NCBI RefSeq assembly: GCF_002776525.5 | Contig: NC_045438.1 | Span: 161,934,678-161,998,677, forward strand | DNA length: 64,000 nucleotides | Reading direction: 5' to 3' | From: Piliocolobus tephrosceles | Lineage: Eukaryota; Chordata; Mammalia; Primates; Cercopithecidae | Shown here: piece by piece, positions 36,031 through 46,109 of the stretch | How the letters are laid out: each line of letters opens with the position of its first letter | Numbering within the stretch: the stretch's first letter is position 1 | Position numbers and translations under genes: made by a program | Notes under the pieces: generated by a model | The model's database searches: none | Told to the model about the DNA's origin: nothing | Seen by the model: the letters and a program-made list of their open reading frames with translations, nothing else

Positions 36031-36269
36031 ATCCTTATAATGATCATTGCCTACATAAATTTCAAGAGCTAGAACTATTACAGAAGGCAATGTATCCCCT
36101 TTCATCTCTGCCCCATCTCAATCCACGAAAGGTAAGAGTCTCACTATTTGTGATACCGCATGCCACCAGAAATGGGGTACTTGCTGCCATCTGTTTGGTA
36201 AGCAAGAGAGTTCCAGAATCTCATCATGAAGATCTTCTTAGGACCACTTCTGGGACCATCCGTTTTAGG

Positions 36270-36800
36270 TAAATGTGACAATTACCTTTTGCTGCATTAT
36301 GAATCATCCCAATACCTAGTGGCTTTGAAAAGTAACCCCCCCCCTTTTTTTTTTAGCTCAAGATTACATAGATTGACAATTTAGGCAGGGCCTAGTGGGA
36401 TGGTTCTTCAGGTTTGGTTTGGGTTACCTATAGGTCTGTGGTTGGCAATGAGTCAGTTGCAGATTAGCTTTGCAGATCTTGGCTAAGTCTCACAGACAGG
36501 AACAGAAATGACTCGCACTGGCCCACGTAATGTCTCATTATTCTGCAGGCTAGTCTAGGCTTTTTAACATATAGAGGCTGAATCCCAAGAGAGCAAGAAG
36601 AAGCATGTAACAATCATTTAGGCCTCAGCTCACATCACTTGCCACTGTCACTTCTGTTGCTTTCCCTAAAGTAAAACAACACACAAGATCAGCCCAGATT
36701 CCAGGAATGGAGAAATGGTTTTCATCTCATTATGGGAGGAGCTGCAAAGTCGCATTGCAAATATAGTGAGGGGAAAATTGCAGTCACTTTTGTCACCAAT
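36270..36800 (-). mobile_element. MLT1-type LTR (ERVL-MaLR), antisense
   Basis: The left end 'ccttttgctgcattatgaat' and 'cctagtggctttgaaaag' are the complement of an MLT1 3' end. 'ggcagggcctagtgggatgg', 'tctgcaggctagtctagg' and 'gggaggagctgcaaagtc' continue the family order. A C8/T9 run at 36339-36354 is secondary. The subfamily is not resolved. Confidence 0.65.
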
Positions 36801-37659
36801 TTGTCAGAGTTGTATCCTCCCAGAGGCAGATCCAGACAAGGAATTGACTGTAAGCAGTTAATATGAGAGGTGATTCTAAGGCGCACCAGTAAAGGCGCAG
36901 GTACATAAGACAGGGAATGGAGGGGAGTCTGCACAGGGCATGTTCATAAGAAGTTTATCACTGTAGGAAAGTGAACTCAATGCCACTGGAGGCCTCTGGG
37001 AACCTATACAGAACCTGTGTCAGAATCGCCCATAGGAGGGAATGGAAACTGAGGCATTTATACACCAGTTCCTCTCTGTCATTAGTTGAGGGCCGCCCCT
37101 ACAGGCTTTGACTCCCTAGGACTTCCAGCCCATCCCTAGCTGGCCATGCTTGCTTCGAGAGTCCCAGACGGCAACAGTATGAATCTCCATGTGTAAGGGA
37201 GTGAAGAGTGCCAAGGGATAGCGACTGAGCACTAATGACAAGGTGAGAACAGAAAAATGACCACAGGATTTGGCCACCTGATGGTCGGTGAGAACTTGAC
37301 CAGAGCAGTTTCACTGGAGTGGTGGAAATAGGTCTGTTTGAAGCAGGTTCAAGAAAGAAGGGGAGGAGAGGTGGAGAAAAAGGATAAAAATCTTTTAGTA
37401 GACTTCTGCAGTAAAGGAGAGTAGATAAATGAAATGGGGTGGAATCTGAAAGGGGAGAGAAGGCAAGAGGAGGGTAGTTTTTAAAAATTGAGAGATACTG
37501 TAGGCAAATTGCATGCAGACAAGAATGATTCGGCAGAGATGGAAAATGTGCTGCTACGAGAGGGAGAATGGGCCACTCTGGGAGTGTTGCTGCTGGGGTG
37601 TGGGCAGGTGATGGTTTAGACTGAGCATGCGGAAGTTCTTCGTATTACTAAATATGGCG
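36801..37659. other. Unassigned, with a degenerate repeat at 37290-37500
   Basis: The part 36801-37290 may be a further old LTR (possibly that of the antisense ERVL) but I cannot prove it. The part 37290-37500 (gcagtttcactggagtggtgg...ctgtttgaagcagg) resembles 38105-38160 and a widespread old repeat whose name I cannot give. Confidence 0.4.
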
Positions 37660-37905
37660 TCCTCACGAAGGCCTTTCCTGATAAGTAATATAAGGTAGCT
37701 CTCGTTCACATTACCCTGTCTCATGTTGCTCTTTGTGCTTATCTCCATCTGAAATTATGTTGTTCCTTTATTTTTTTATTGGCTTACCGTAATATGAGCC
37801 CCACAAGAGCAAGTATCACGTCAATCTTATTAAAATGCTTAGTCACGTTCCTGTCGCTTAGAACTAGACTGAATAATGAACTGATGAATGAATGAATGAA
37901 AGAAA
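37660..37905 (+). mobile_element. L2 LINE 3' end, sense
   Basis: 'gcctttcctgataagtaat', 'ttgtgcttatctccatctg', 'atatgagccccacaagagc' and a terminal 'gatgaatgaatgaatgaaa' reproduce the L2 3' end with its short tandem tail. Diverged, no open frame. Confidence 0.8.
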
Positions 37906-38363
37906 ATAGCTTACTGGTGCCTTCTTCATATGATGGGATAGTTTTTCTGTAACAGGGTCAGTTCTGTCACCCTTGGCCCTGCCTAAGTGTAACAGGTGCT
38001 AGTCACGTTGTATACCTGAATGACGATGGAGCACATCTGTATGCACTCCGCAGGGTCAACCACTTCCTTTAATTAGGAAATTGTACTTTTCAAATTGGGA
38101 TCCTGGCAAAAGCAGTTTCAGTGGAGTGATGGTGACAGAAGCCTGTTTGAAGTGGGAGAAAGAAAATAATCAGAAGGCTTTTGCCAAGGAATATAGCAGG
38201 TCACTCCACTAACCCCACCCGGTTTGCCTTCCCTCTCAAACCCACCCGTTTCTCGATCTATTTCCTAACAATCCGCAGCATTGTCCTCAACAGATAACTC
38301 AGATTCTGGCCTAAGTGAAAATTAATCCATTAATCTAACTGATTGATTGATTGCCTCGGGTTC

Positions 38364-38600
38364 TTTTTTTTTTTTTTTTTCTGGTTACTATGTTTATTAG
38401 CTTTCCTGAGCAGCAGCAATTCCAATGCCTGTCTCTGAACGGTAGTGGTACAAAAGGGAGAACCGGTCTCTCCACCAGCTACGTGCCTGTGAACTCTCTG
38501 TGGGCGTGTGACATTACAAAAATAGAAGTGGCAGAGCAGTACTCTCAGCTACTTTGGATTGCAACAGAGTGAAACGTAAAATTTGCTTTTGCAGCTGTTC
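38364..38600 (-). pseudogene. 5'-truncated processed retrocopy, source unknown
   Basis: On the minus strand a 17-base poly(A) (T run 38364-38380) follows 'gctaataaacatagtaacca', with the AATAAA polyadenylation signal about a dozen bases before the tail. That is the hallmark of a reverse-transcribed mRNA 3' end. About 200 bases of UTR-like or coding-like sequence precede it. I do not recognise the parent gene, and no target-site duplication was found. The 5' limit is a guess. Confidence 0.45.
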
Positions 38601-39690
38601 TTTACAAAATGGTTCCCATTTGAATCATGAATGTTTTTCGTTGTTTTTTCTTTCTTTTTAAAATCCATATTGCTTACTGAATAACAAGGTCAAGTTTGTT
38701 AATTCTGGTGGACTTGCCTGCAAGGTTGTCCAGTACTTACCACTATGTGAGCAGGTGCCCATCCTCCTGTTGAGAGCCTGCCTGCTCAATTACAAGGGCT
38801 AAAATGAATAGAATGTTGGAATGATTGACACCTAGTTGTGGACATTATTTTGATTTTCAAGACCAATATTTTCCTATTTAATTCATGCTCAAAACAGTTC
38901 ACTGGTTGTTCCATGGAATTTAGCTTCTGATTTTGGTGTATGAATCAGTATTTGCTATCAGTTCAAGATCTGGCACAGTGTTGCTTTTAACTTGATTAGG
39001 GTTTATAGTTTAAACTTAAACGTTGGTATTGAAATGAGTTTGCCTAACTAATGTAATAACCAAATAGCTACTAGCCTTATATAAAAGCTTGATTCAATAT
39101 TTATTACATTCTGGAGATTAATGCTGTTAATTCTTGATTATGTAGATGTGGATTATAAATATCATCAAATCCTCCCTTTTCAGATTGTTGGCAGTAAGTT
39201 ATATTGCAAAAACAAAGTTCACAACAGATGAGTTACTGGATGTGCATAAAGACTTGGTGTCCACTATACATATTTGGAACATTCATATGGTTTGCAAGTG
39301 CTTGAATATTGCTTGGTCTACAAAAAGGATAAAGGATGTAGCCTTGTATGGGTAGAGAATATGACCTCGAATTCTAGGTCCAATCCTCTCACTGATTAGC
39401 TCTGTACTCTTGGACAAGTAATATTCGTAATCTTCCATTCTGAGCAAGCTCAGTTTGCTCATCATAAAACAAGGCATAATCTAAATATGTGTCCTTTATA
39501 CTTTTCAGGATTATTGTGAATTGATGGCAGAAATTGTGTCCTATTCAATTTGTAGCCAATTGTTACAAATTTTATGTAGTTGTTTAATAAAAAATATTTT
39601 GTGTTAAATGAACCCGAAGACACATTGAAAACTGTAAAGCAATATACACCTAAAAATGGAATTGCAAAATGTGTTTATTTGTCTAAGTCC
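38601..39690. other. Unassigned AT-rich sequence
   Basis: No repeat or exon recognised; no frame above chance length. Confidence 0.5.
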
Positions 39691-39805
39691 TTTCTATTTT
39701 CCCTCCTCCTCTTCATCTGCTTTCTCCTTTTCTACTCCAACCATTTTTCCTCTTCCCCCTCCCCTTCTTCCCCTTCTTCTTCTTCTTCTTTTTTTTTTTT
39801 TTTTT
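39691..39805. repeat. Pyrimidine-rich tract with (TTC)n and a T run
   Basis: CT-rich sequence containing about six TTC units (39770-39790) and then 17 T. It is the decayed and expanded tail of the antisense Alu that follows. Confidence 0.85.
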
Positions 39806-40084
39806 GAGATGAATTGTTGCACTGTTGCCCAGGCTGGAGTGCAGTAGCACGATCTCAGCTCACTGCAAGTTCTGCCCCCCGGTTCACATCATTCTCCTGC
39901 CTCAGCCTCCCGAGTAGCTGGGACTACAGGCACCTGCCACCACGCCCGGCTAATTTTTTGTATTTTTAGTAGAGACGGGGTTTCACCGTGTTAGCCAGGA
40001 TGGTCTCGACTCCTGACCTCGTGATCCGCCTGCCTTGGCCTCCCAAAGTGCTGGGATTACAGGCGTGAGCCACTGTGCCTGTCC
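39806..40084 (-). mobile_element. AluY-like, antisense
   Basis: The complement of an Alu with 'caccgtgttagccaggatgg', 'ctcctgacctcgtgatcc' and 'gggattacaggcgtgagcc', diagnostic of AluY or a close relative. The left arm has changes ('ttgttgcactgttgccc'). Confidence 0.92.
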
Positions 40085-40189
40085 AGAAAGAGTATTTTTC
40101 CAGAGAAGCCTAAGGATTTGCTCCCCGATATCCAGTGCAAGTGCAGTTTATGGCTAATGCAACTCATCTTGCTGGCTTTCTTAATTGTT

Positions 40190-40300
40190 TGCTCATTCAT
40201 CCAATCACTTTCACTCACCAAACATTTTTGAGCATCTCTAGGTTACAGGTCTTGCTCTGTGGTTGATGTTAAGAGATCAAGATGTGGCCCACATCTGTAA
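40190..40300 (-). mobile_element. L2 fragment, antisense
   Basis: 'tcactcaccaaacatttttg' and 'agcatctctaggttacagg' match the complement of the L2 3' end. Short and diverged. It lies just before the fold-back and copy A of the 154-bp duplication. Confidence 0.5.
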
Positions 40301-40301
40301 A

Positions 40302-40339
40302 CATACCCTGGGTTAGACAGCGTCTAACCTCAGGGTATG
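40302..40339. repeat. Near-perfect hairpin at the edge of a duplication
   Basis: cataccctgggttagac (40302-40318), loop agc, then gtctaacctcagggtatg (40322-40339). The arms pair over 17 bases with one extra base in the right arm. The right arm lies inside copy A of the 154-bp duplication; the left arm lies outside it except for its last three bases. Confidence 0.95.
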
Positions 40340-40469
40340 CAATTCCACTGAGAAAATAGAATTATTGTGGTCATACTATGTTGACAGGCTGCTCAGAGAA
40401 AGCAGAGAACATACATTTTAGAGATGAGTGAGAATTTCACTCATTCATTTGTTCAAGAAATATTTATTG
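40316..40469 (+). repeat. Copy A of a 154-bp direct duplication
   Basis: Matches 41519-41672 at 151 of 154 positions, without gaps. After position 40469 the similarity stops abruptly at 'tatttattg'. Because copy B runs on into L2 sequence at this point while copy A does not, copy A is probably the derived one. Confidence 0.97.
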
Positions 40470-41064
40470 TTTTGGAGACAGGTCAGGAGAGCTGCTTAAC
40501 TTTGGTCATTCTCTATGGCTTGGCTGTTTGATCACAGAAAGAAAAAGTGAAATAGGAACTATTTTCCCTGACCCACATGTCCGCAGCATTAGGAAATCAG
40601 GAGAACGAAGTACATTTTTCTCTTTCCATGGCAATGGACCTGATCAGAAAGGCAGGAGACACGCATAGAAACTTTCTAGATGGCAGAATGCTGTCCTCCT
40701 GCAGGGGACATGTGGCTATGGAGGGGAAAGGCACCGGCGAGGTGACCAGACATCAGGGAGGGGAAAAGAATAAATATTTGAGATTGCTTCGTTGATAAGA
40801 CACTGAGATGTCATTGAATACTTGTCGAAAAATTCTTGGTTTGTTGAGGGTAAAGAGTTTTGACATTTTTTTCCCCAAATATCTCCATCCACAGACACAC
40901 AAATCCACAAATGCTACCAGAGGTACTAAAAGTCTTGTGGAATATGCTGCCCTTGAGGTCCTTAGAACTGGGAGAGAGGTGCCGGGGAATGCCACCAAAA
41001 GGAAGGAAGAGATGACTTCCTAATGATGAAAATAATAACAATGATTAAAGAAAGAACTGGTAGA
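40470..41064. other. Unassigned sequence between duplicates
   Basis: No repeat or exon recognised. Short frames of 64-81 codons on both strands overlap each other and look like chance. Confidence 0.5.
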
Positions 41065-41300
41065 TCTGGTAGATATTGGGTAATTCCTATGTTCCAGGAA
41101 CTGTGCTAACTGCTTAATATGTATCATCTTCTTTAATTCTCAGAACAAGTATGTGAGGAGCACAAAGCTTATAAAGATGGGAAAAATGAGGCAACAAAGT
41201 TAAAGAAATTGCTTAAGGTCACATCGTTCATGAAGTGAGATTTAAGCCTGTCTATTCGACTCCAAAATCCAGGCATTTAATCATTACATTATATCACGTC
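41065..41300 (+). mobile_element. MIR SINE, sense
   Basis: 'ttccaggaactgtgctaac', 'ttctttaattctcagaac', 'gcttaaggtcacatcgttc' and 'ggcatttaatcattacatt' follow the MIR consensus order over almost its whole length. Confidence 0.85.
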
Positions 41301-41518
41301 CAGGGAGGTCTTAGAGACTCCAGCCATTCCAAAATGGAGTCTTTTGGTTACCATGTTACCTATATATTCATGAGATTTGGTCCTGCCGTGTGACTGCATC
41401 TCCAAACACAAAACCCAAGCATGTAATAAAGGAGTACTGTAATAACAAAGTATGTGAGTGAAACCGGTGGTGCCTTCTATTCCTTCCCTGCATCTTATTA
41501 TATAGTATCCATTGCCAG

Positions 41519-41672
41519 GACAGCGTCTAACTTCAGGGTATGCAATTCCACTGAGAAAATAGAATTATTGTGGTCATACTATGTTGACAGGCTGCTCAGA
41601 GAAAGCAGAGAACGTACCTTTTAGAGATGAGTGAGAATTTCACTCATTCATTTGTTCAAGAAATATTTATTG
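41519..41672 (+). repeat. Copy B of the 154-bp direct duplication (likely source)
   Basis: Pairs with 40316-40469 (151 of 154; differences near 41532, 41614 and 41618). Its right end passes without a break into an antisense L2 (tattgaggacctaccatgtg), which supports it as the ancestral copy. Confidence 0.97.
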
Positions 41673-41760
41673 AGGACCTACCATGTGAAAGGTATCTTTC
41701 ACCTAGCAGTGAAAGGTATGGTCTCCACCACGAAGGGATTTACAGAGGGAAACAGATCAG
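41640..41760 (-). mobile_element. L2 fragment, antisense
   Basis: 'cactcattcatttgttcaag', 'aaatatttattgaggacc' and 'taccatgtgaaaggtat' are the complement of the L2 3' end. It overlaps the right end of copy B. Confidence 0.6.
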
Positions 41761-42084
41761 AAAATCCGTGCCACACGTGTGCTTGAATAGAGGCATGCTC
41801 TGGGAGCCGTCAGCAAGCCAAGGAGGAGCATCAAGCTCAGCCTGGAATCTAGGAGAAAGGAGAGGGAAAAATAGATAGCAGTTAGCCAGAAAGACTCAAG
41901 GGATATCTGAGGAAATCCCCATGGAGATCTCGCATGGGCAATAGGAGTTTGCCAGTTTTGAAAACCTCTCACTCATTGGGTGATTTGTAGAGTTGAAACA
42001 GGATGCTGCGAAGGTGGGAGCTTCAGTCTGCACAGGGCTTCAGTGCAGCTTCAATCTCCAAAGGTATTAGGTGAGACCCTCACA

Positions 42085-42265
42085 TTTGGCTTACACACTG
42101 TTTTTTCACTATCATCTCATGTGATCCCCTTTGGGACACATATTATCTTCAGTTTACTGATGAGGATGCCACGTGACTTGCCCCTGTTCCCACAGTTCTC
42201 GTAGGTAGGGCTACAATTCAAACTCTCATCCTGCACTCCAAGGCCCCTTCTCTGTACCACACGAC
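42085..42265 (+). mobile_element. MIR SINE, sense
   Basis: 'catctcatgtgatcccc', 'atattatcttcagtttactg' and 'ccacgtgacttgcccctg' match the MIR core and 3' part. Diverged. Confidence 0.7.
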
Positions 42266-43223
42266 CTCCTTCCAACTGGAGCAAAAGTTTGTCAAGAAGC
42301 TCAAGGCTTCTGAAAAGTGCCCTGAGGACAAAATACACTATACTGGGTCTGGGTGGCTGCCAGGCATCAGGAGCTGAGACAGCTGATGGGAGGCAAGCAT
42401 GGAGGGCCTGGTGAGGAGGACAGCAGTGGCAGGAACAGGAAGGCAGGGGTGGATTCAGCATCTAAGAGGTCAGAGGGTCAGCCCATAGGTACAGTGACAG
42501 GGTTGTGTGGCTTTCATCCTCACTGGAAAAGTTTGAGTTCGTTGCCTCTGTTGGTCCCACGGGTGTTGTCAAATCTTCCAGGGCTTATTAACTGTCCCAC
42601 TGCCCCTACCAGCTAGGTTGGAGTCTCTTCTGACCAACCAAAATGAGTCTGAGCTATAAACAGCTAAACTAGCTCTGATGGTGCCAAGGTGCTGATTTAA
42701 GTCTTGTCCATACCATCTTTAACAGAGTACACATTTACAGTATTATAATTGCCTGTTGTCTTCACTCCTCAAGTTCTCCAAGTCCGGTAGCTGGCATGGC
42801 GTGGGCATTGCTGAAGGGAATACAGCCCATGCTGAATTTTACCCATGATTAAGACAGGACTAGAGAAGCCCAGTCTCATGTATTAATTATTCTTAATTTC
42901 AAAAACATGTGTTGGCAAATTCTGGATGTCGAGGACATCAGGAGAGTTGCATCCAATATGGATCATGGATTAGATTGTCTATGCCAAGGCAAATGACTTG
43001 CAAACAACTGGCCTTTGGGGTCTGCAATTATTCTTAAGCAATTGAAAAATTCAGAAATATGTACAGTCATTTGTGGAAACAAAACACACCAGGAGTAAAT
43101 CATTGTCTTATGTGTAGCCTAACACAGGTGCAATATCACTGAGTTGAGTGACTGCTGACTCCTAAGAGACTCACCAATAATTGAGGGGTGCACTGGCAAT
43201 GGCTTACAGTCTGATTATTTTAG
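42266..43223. other. Unassigned sequence
   Basis: No repeat or exon recognised. Confidence 0.5.

Positions 43224-43255
<32 letters not shown>
43224..43255. repeat. (AC)16 microsatellite
   Basis: An uninterrupted AC dinucleotide run of 32 bases, followed by alternating 'atgtatatata'. Likely length-polymorphic. Confidence 0.95.
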
Positions 43256-43259
<4 letters not shown>

Positions 43260-43280
43260 TATATAAAATATATTTCCCTG

Positions 43281-43366
43281 AAACCTGAACAGAAAGGGGG
43301 AAAGCAATGAGTCCAGGCTACTAGAACATCATTTGAAATCAGCAAAAAGGAAACTGAGACACTGAG
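43281..43366 (+). repeat. 86-bp dispersed repeat, copy 1
   Basis: 'aaacctgaacagaaaggggg' and the following bases match 52384-52469 at 77 of 86 positions, mostly transitions. Flanks are unrelated. Not a repeat family I can name. Confidence 0.85.
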
Positions 43367-44380
43367 TTGAAGAATGAAGCTATGAAGGTGTAACTATAAA
43401 AACATATTTGGCCTTTTAGGTGGGAAACACCCTTTGAAGTCATTCTGCCAAGAGGGGCCACCCAGCTAACAGCGCTTGGGGCCAGAGGACCTTGATGGCT
43501 AAAACGGAACCTAATTTCTTTCTGGAGCCTTACGGAATCTGGGTTCTAGAGAGAGTGACTTCATGTCCTTGTTTGGAAGAAAGGCAGATTGGCATGAGCA
43601 GCCAAGCAGAGTTTTCGACGGAACTCACTCTGCAGGGAGAGGGTGCCAAGGACTCCCCAGTCCAAGGAAAGTGTTGATGCTCCTCTGGCTTCTTTATCAG
43701 AAGAAGGGGCTCTACAATAAATCCCAGACCTGGTTCCCTCTCTGTTTTGTGACAAGATGCTTGTTTTACACTCTCTGGAGCCTCAGTGTGTCTCTTTCTC
43801 TCACTGACAGTGCATTTTCTCTGCAGTGAAGTAGAGCCACCCTCCCCAGAGCCCTCACTCTCTAAGTGCGGGAAGGGCCATGGAGACCTGGTGGCAGGGA
43901 GTGGCATCTGCCCTCTTGAGAACTGCAAAAGCTGCCTCCCCCTCAAACTGGCTCCAGTGAGATATTTTATGATGATGCTGTGAAGGGATGATTTGCAAAG
44001 CTCTCAGAGGTGCTGAGGAACTGAGAAAAGCTGGCAGAAGCTAAGAAGAGATCTGAGGGCTGCCGGAAAGAATTTGGAGGACTGTCAGGTGGAAGGGGGA
44101 GGAGGGCAGGAATTGAGGATTCCTAGATGGTTGGACAGGGAGAGGGCCTCAAGGTCACCTAGCCCAGCTGCCTCATTTGATCAATGAAATTACAAGGTAA
44201 GGGTGGGGCATTTGCCTGGGATTGAAGTATGGAAATGATAGAAAAACTAATTTCAACTTAATATTCTTTCAATCACCTGCGACCGTACAATGGAACGGGC
44301 ACCCTATGGAACGAAGAACTCCTCTTCATTGCCGAAATATGAATAGGAGTTCAGTACCACCCACAGTGGGGTGTACAACA
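43367..44380. other. Unassigned sequence
   Basis: Overlapping frames of up to 138 codons on both strands around 43490-43980 are mutually antisense and show no recognisable domain. No repeat identified. Confidence 0.5.
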
Positions 44381-44680
44381 ACATTGTCCAATAGAAGTAG
44401 CATATAAGCTGGGCATATAATTTTAAAATCTCTACAAGTCACTTTTAAAAAGTGAAAAGAAACAAGTGAAGTTAACTTTAATAATGTATTTTATTTAACT
44501 CAATACACACAAAATATGATTGTTTCAACATATAATCAATATTCAGTATAAAATTGCTAATAAAATATTTTACATCCTAGGACTGAAATCAATGCTGCTT
44601 TTATATTTAGAACACATCTCAATGCAGACTAGCCACATTTCAAGTGCTTAATAGCTGTAGTCCTATGCCAGAAGAGAAAT
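44381..44680 (+). mobile_element. hAT-Charlie-type non-autonomous DNA transposon
   Basis: 'cattgtccaatagaagtag', 'gtgaagttaactttaataat', 'tattttatttaactcaat' and 'agccacatttcaagtgctt' follow the order of a common mammalian hAT relic. The terminal inverted repeats are degraded. No transposase. Confidence 0.75.
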
Positions 44681-44729
44681 AGGATTAGATTTCTGATGTT
44701 AATTTATTCCCTGAAAATAGGGAATATCT

Positions 44730-44800
44730 CTATTCATTCAACAAATATGTATTAAACATCTAGTCTATTTAGGCAGCACGCTAAGCTCTTCAACAATGAT
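44730..44800 (-). mobile_element. L2 fragment, antisense
   Basis: 'tattcattcaacaaatatg' and 'ttaaacatctagtc' resemble the L2 3' end complement. Very short. The 640 bases that follow are unassigned. Confidence 0.45.
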
Positions 44801-45444
44801 GGCTAAGCTGAGGTTTAAGAATGTCTTCATGATTGGAGGAAACATGCCCACATTGAATAGAACTACCTTGCGTTCTTTCATTTCTTTGTTATTGATGAGG
44901 AGGTGATAATTATAAATTTACTTCTTAAGTGGACATAAAAATTTATACTTGACCAAAATGAGCCTCTCCCTCACCTGTATTGGCTGGTACGCCAGGCTCA
45001 CGCCTCAGTGATCAGCTCCTGTCAGTCTGATTTTGACCAATCACAAGCTACATTCTGCATGTCTTCTTCAGAACCTTGAGTGCCTGCTGATGTGCTGTCA
45101 TTGAGAAATGGATGGCTGCAGAAATGTGTGTATTAGTACTGAAGCAGGGAAATTGGAGGGAAGGCTTTTCTGGTGGGTACCATGAGGAGTTTGAGCTTAG
45201 CAATTCTGCAAATAACAGAGAACAAAATTTCCAGCTGGAAATAATTCAGCAGGGAATTGGAAAATGTGGGCCTGGCAAGAAGCATGGACTCAGGGGTCCC
45301 TTCTCCATAGAGAAGTGAGGGCTGAAGTCGTGGGAGTGAATGAGGTATCAGAGAGAGGACGGTGAGAGAGATGCTCAGATGGGCTAGTGCTCAGCCGTGG
45401 GGAACACACATCTTTATGGAGAGAAAGAACCTTCAATTCAACTC

Positions 45445-45600
45445 CACATATCATTATTTGAGTGCTTATTATGTGCCAGGTGCACTGTTTGATATGGGAA
45501 TTAGGGGTGCAAAAGACAGTCACACTTCCTGCCCTCATGGAACATGTGGTCAAAACTTACTGACATATTCAGGTCATCTGAGGCATGGAAGAGAGTCTAC
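45445..45600 (-). mobile_element. L2 fragment, antisense
   Basis: 'tgagtgcttattatgtgcc', 'aggtgcactgtttgatatg' and 'cctgccctcatggaaca' are clearly the complement of the L2 3' end. Confidence 0.75.
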
Positions 45601-46109
45601 TCATTTCTACCTTAATATTATAGTGCAGTGGTAGCCCAGTTCTGGCCTGGCCCCTCCAGGGTGGACAACAGTCTTTCCTATTCTAGGGAGGCACTAAATC
45701 AGAACACCCTATGACAGCCCTCAAAGATGTGAGGACTGACACCATGCGCCACCCCTGCCCTTAATTATCTGCATCCACACACAGAATGATGTGGATTTCC
45801 ATCTCCTTGTTATGGGCCGTTTCCCTCTCAGAGTTCTCTATGCCAATGCCCATCTTAAAGTACACACTCCAAAAGAGTTCAGCAAGCTCTGGCTCTGGTC
45901 TGGCCAGCAAAGAAAGAAAGATGACTTCCTGGAATTGCTCACATAGCATGTGCCACTCATGCACTCCACCAGATGCTATGGCCATGAAATCAATCATTAT
46001 CTCTTTAATCAATGAGAAGAGTTAGACTCCTTTGTTTTACAACCCAAACTCCTCTTAACATGCCCCAACTTCATTGACATGATTTTCCTTATTAAACTTA
46101 TTCCATCTT
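45601..46109. other. Unassigned sequence
   Basis: Two complementary frames of about 80 codons at 45761-46025 are shadows of each other with no recognisable domain. Confidence 0.5.

Larger units (their letters stand above)
32180..36265 (-). mobile_element. Second ERVL (HERV16/HERVL-like) provirus relic, antisense
   Basis: On the minus strand gag (35.7-35.1 kb), protease (34.9-34.6), RT (34.55-33.9) and the remaining pol (to 32.2) follow in ERVL order. Four blocks resemble the sense ERVL in this window: the gag ASRPITRLK segment, the protease-end IIGTDIHSIWQ segment, the RT-region DTDLAHAFF segment, and the connection APPTTKKE segment. It is more diverged and stop-ridden than the first copy. 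No LTR is assigned at either end. Confidence 0.8.

Noticed and set aside
43224..43255. Regular repeat that might suggest an array
   Set aside because: A plain AC microsatellite. No CRISPR-like repeat-spacer structure exists anywhere in the window.
43490..43983. Cluster of overlapping frames up to 138 codons
   Set aside because: Frames on both strands overlap throughout with no domain or codon signal.
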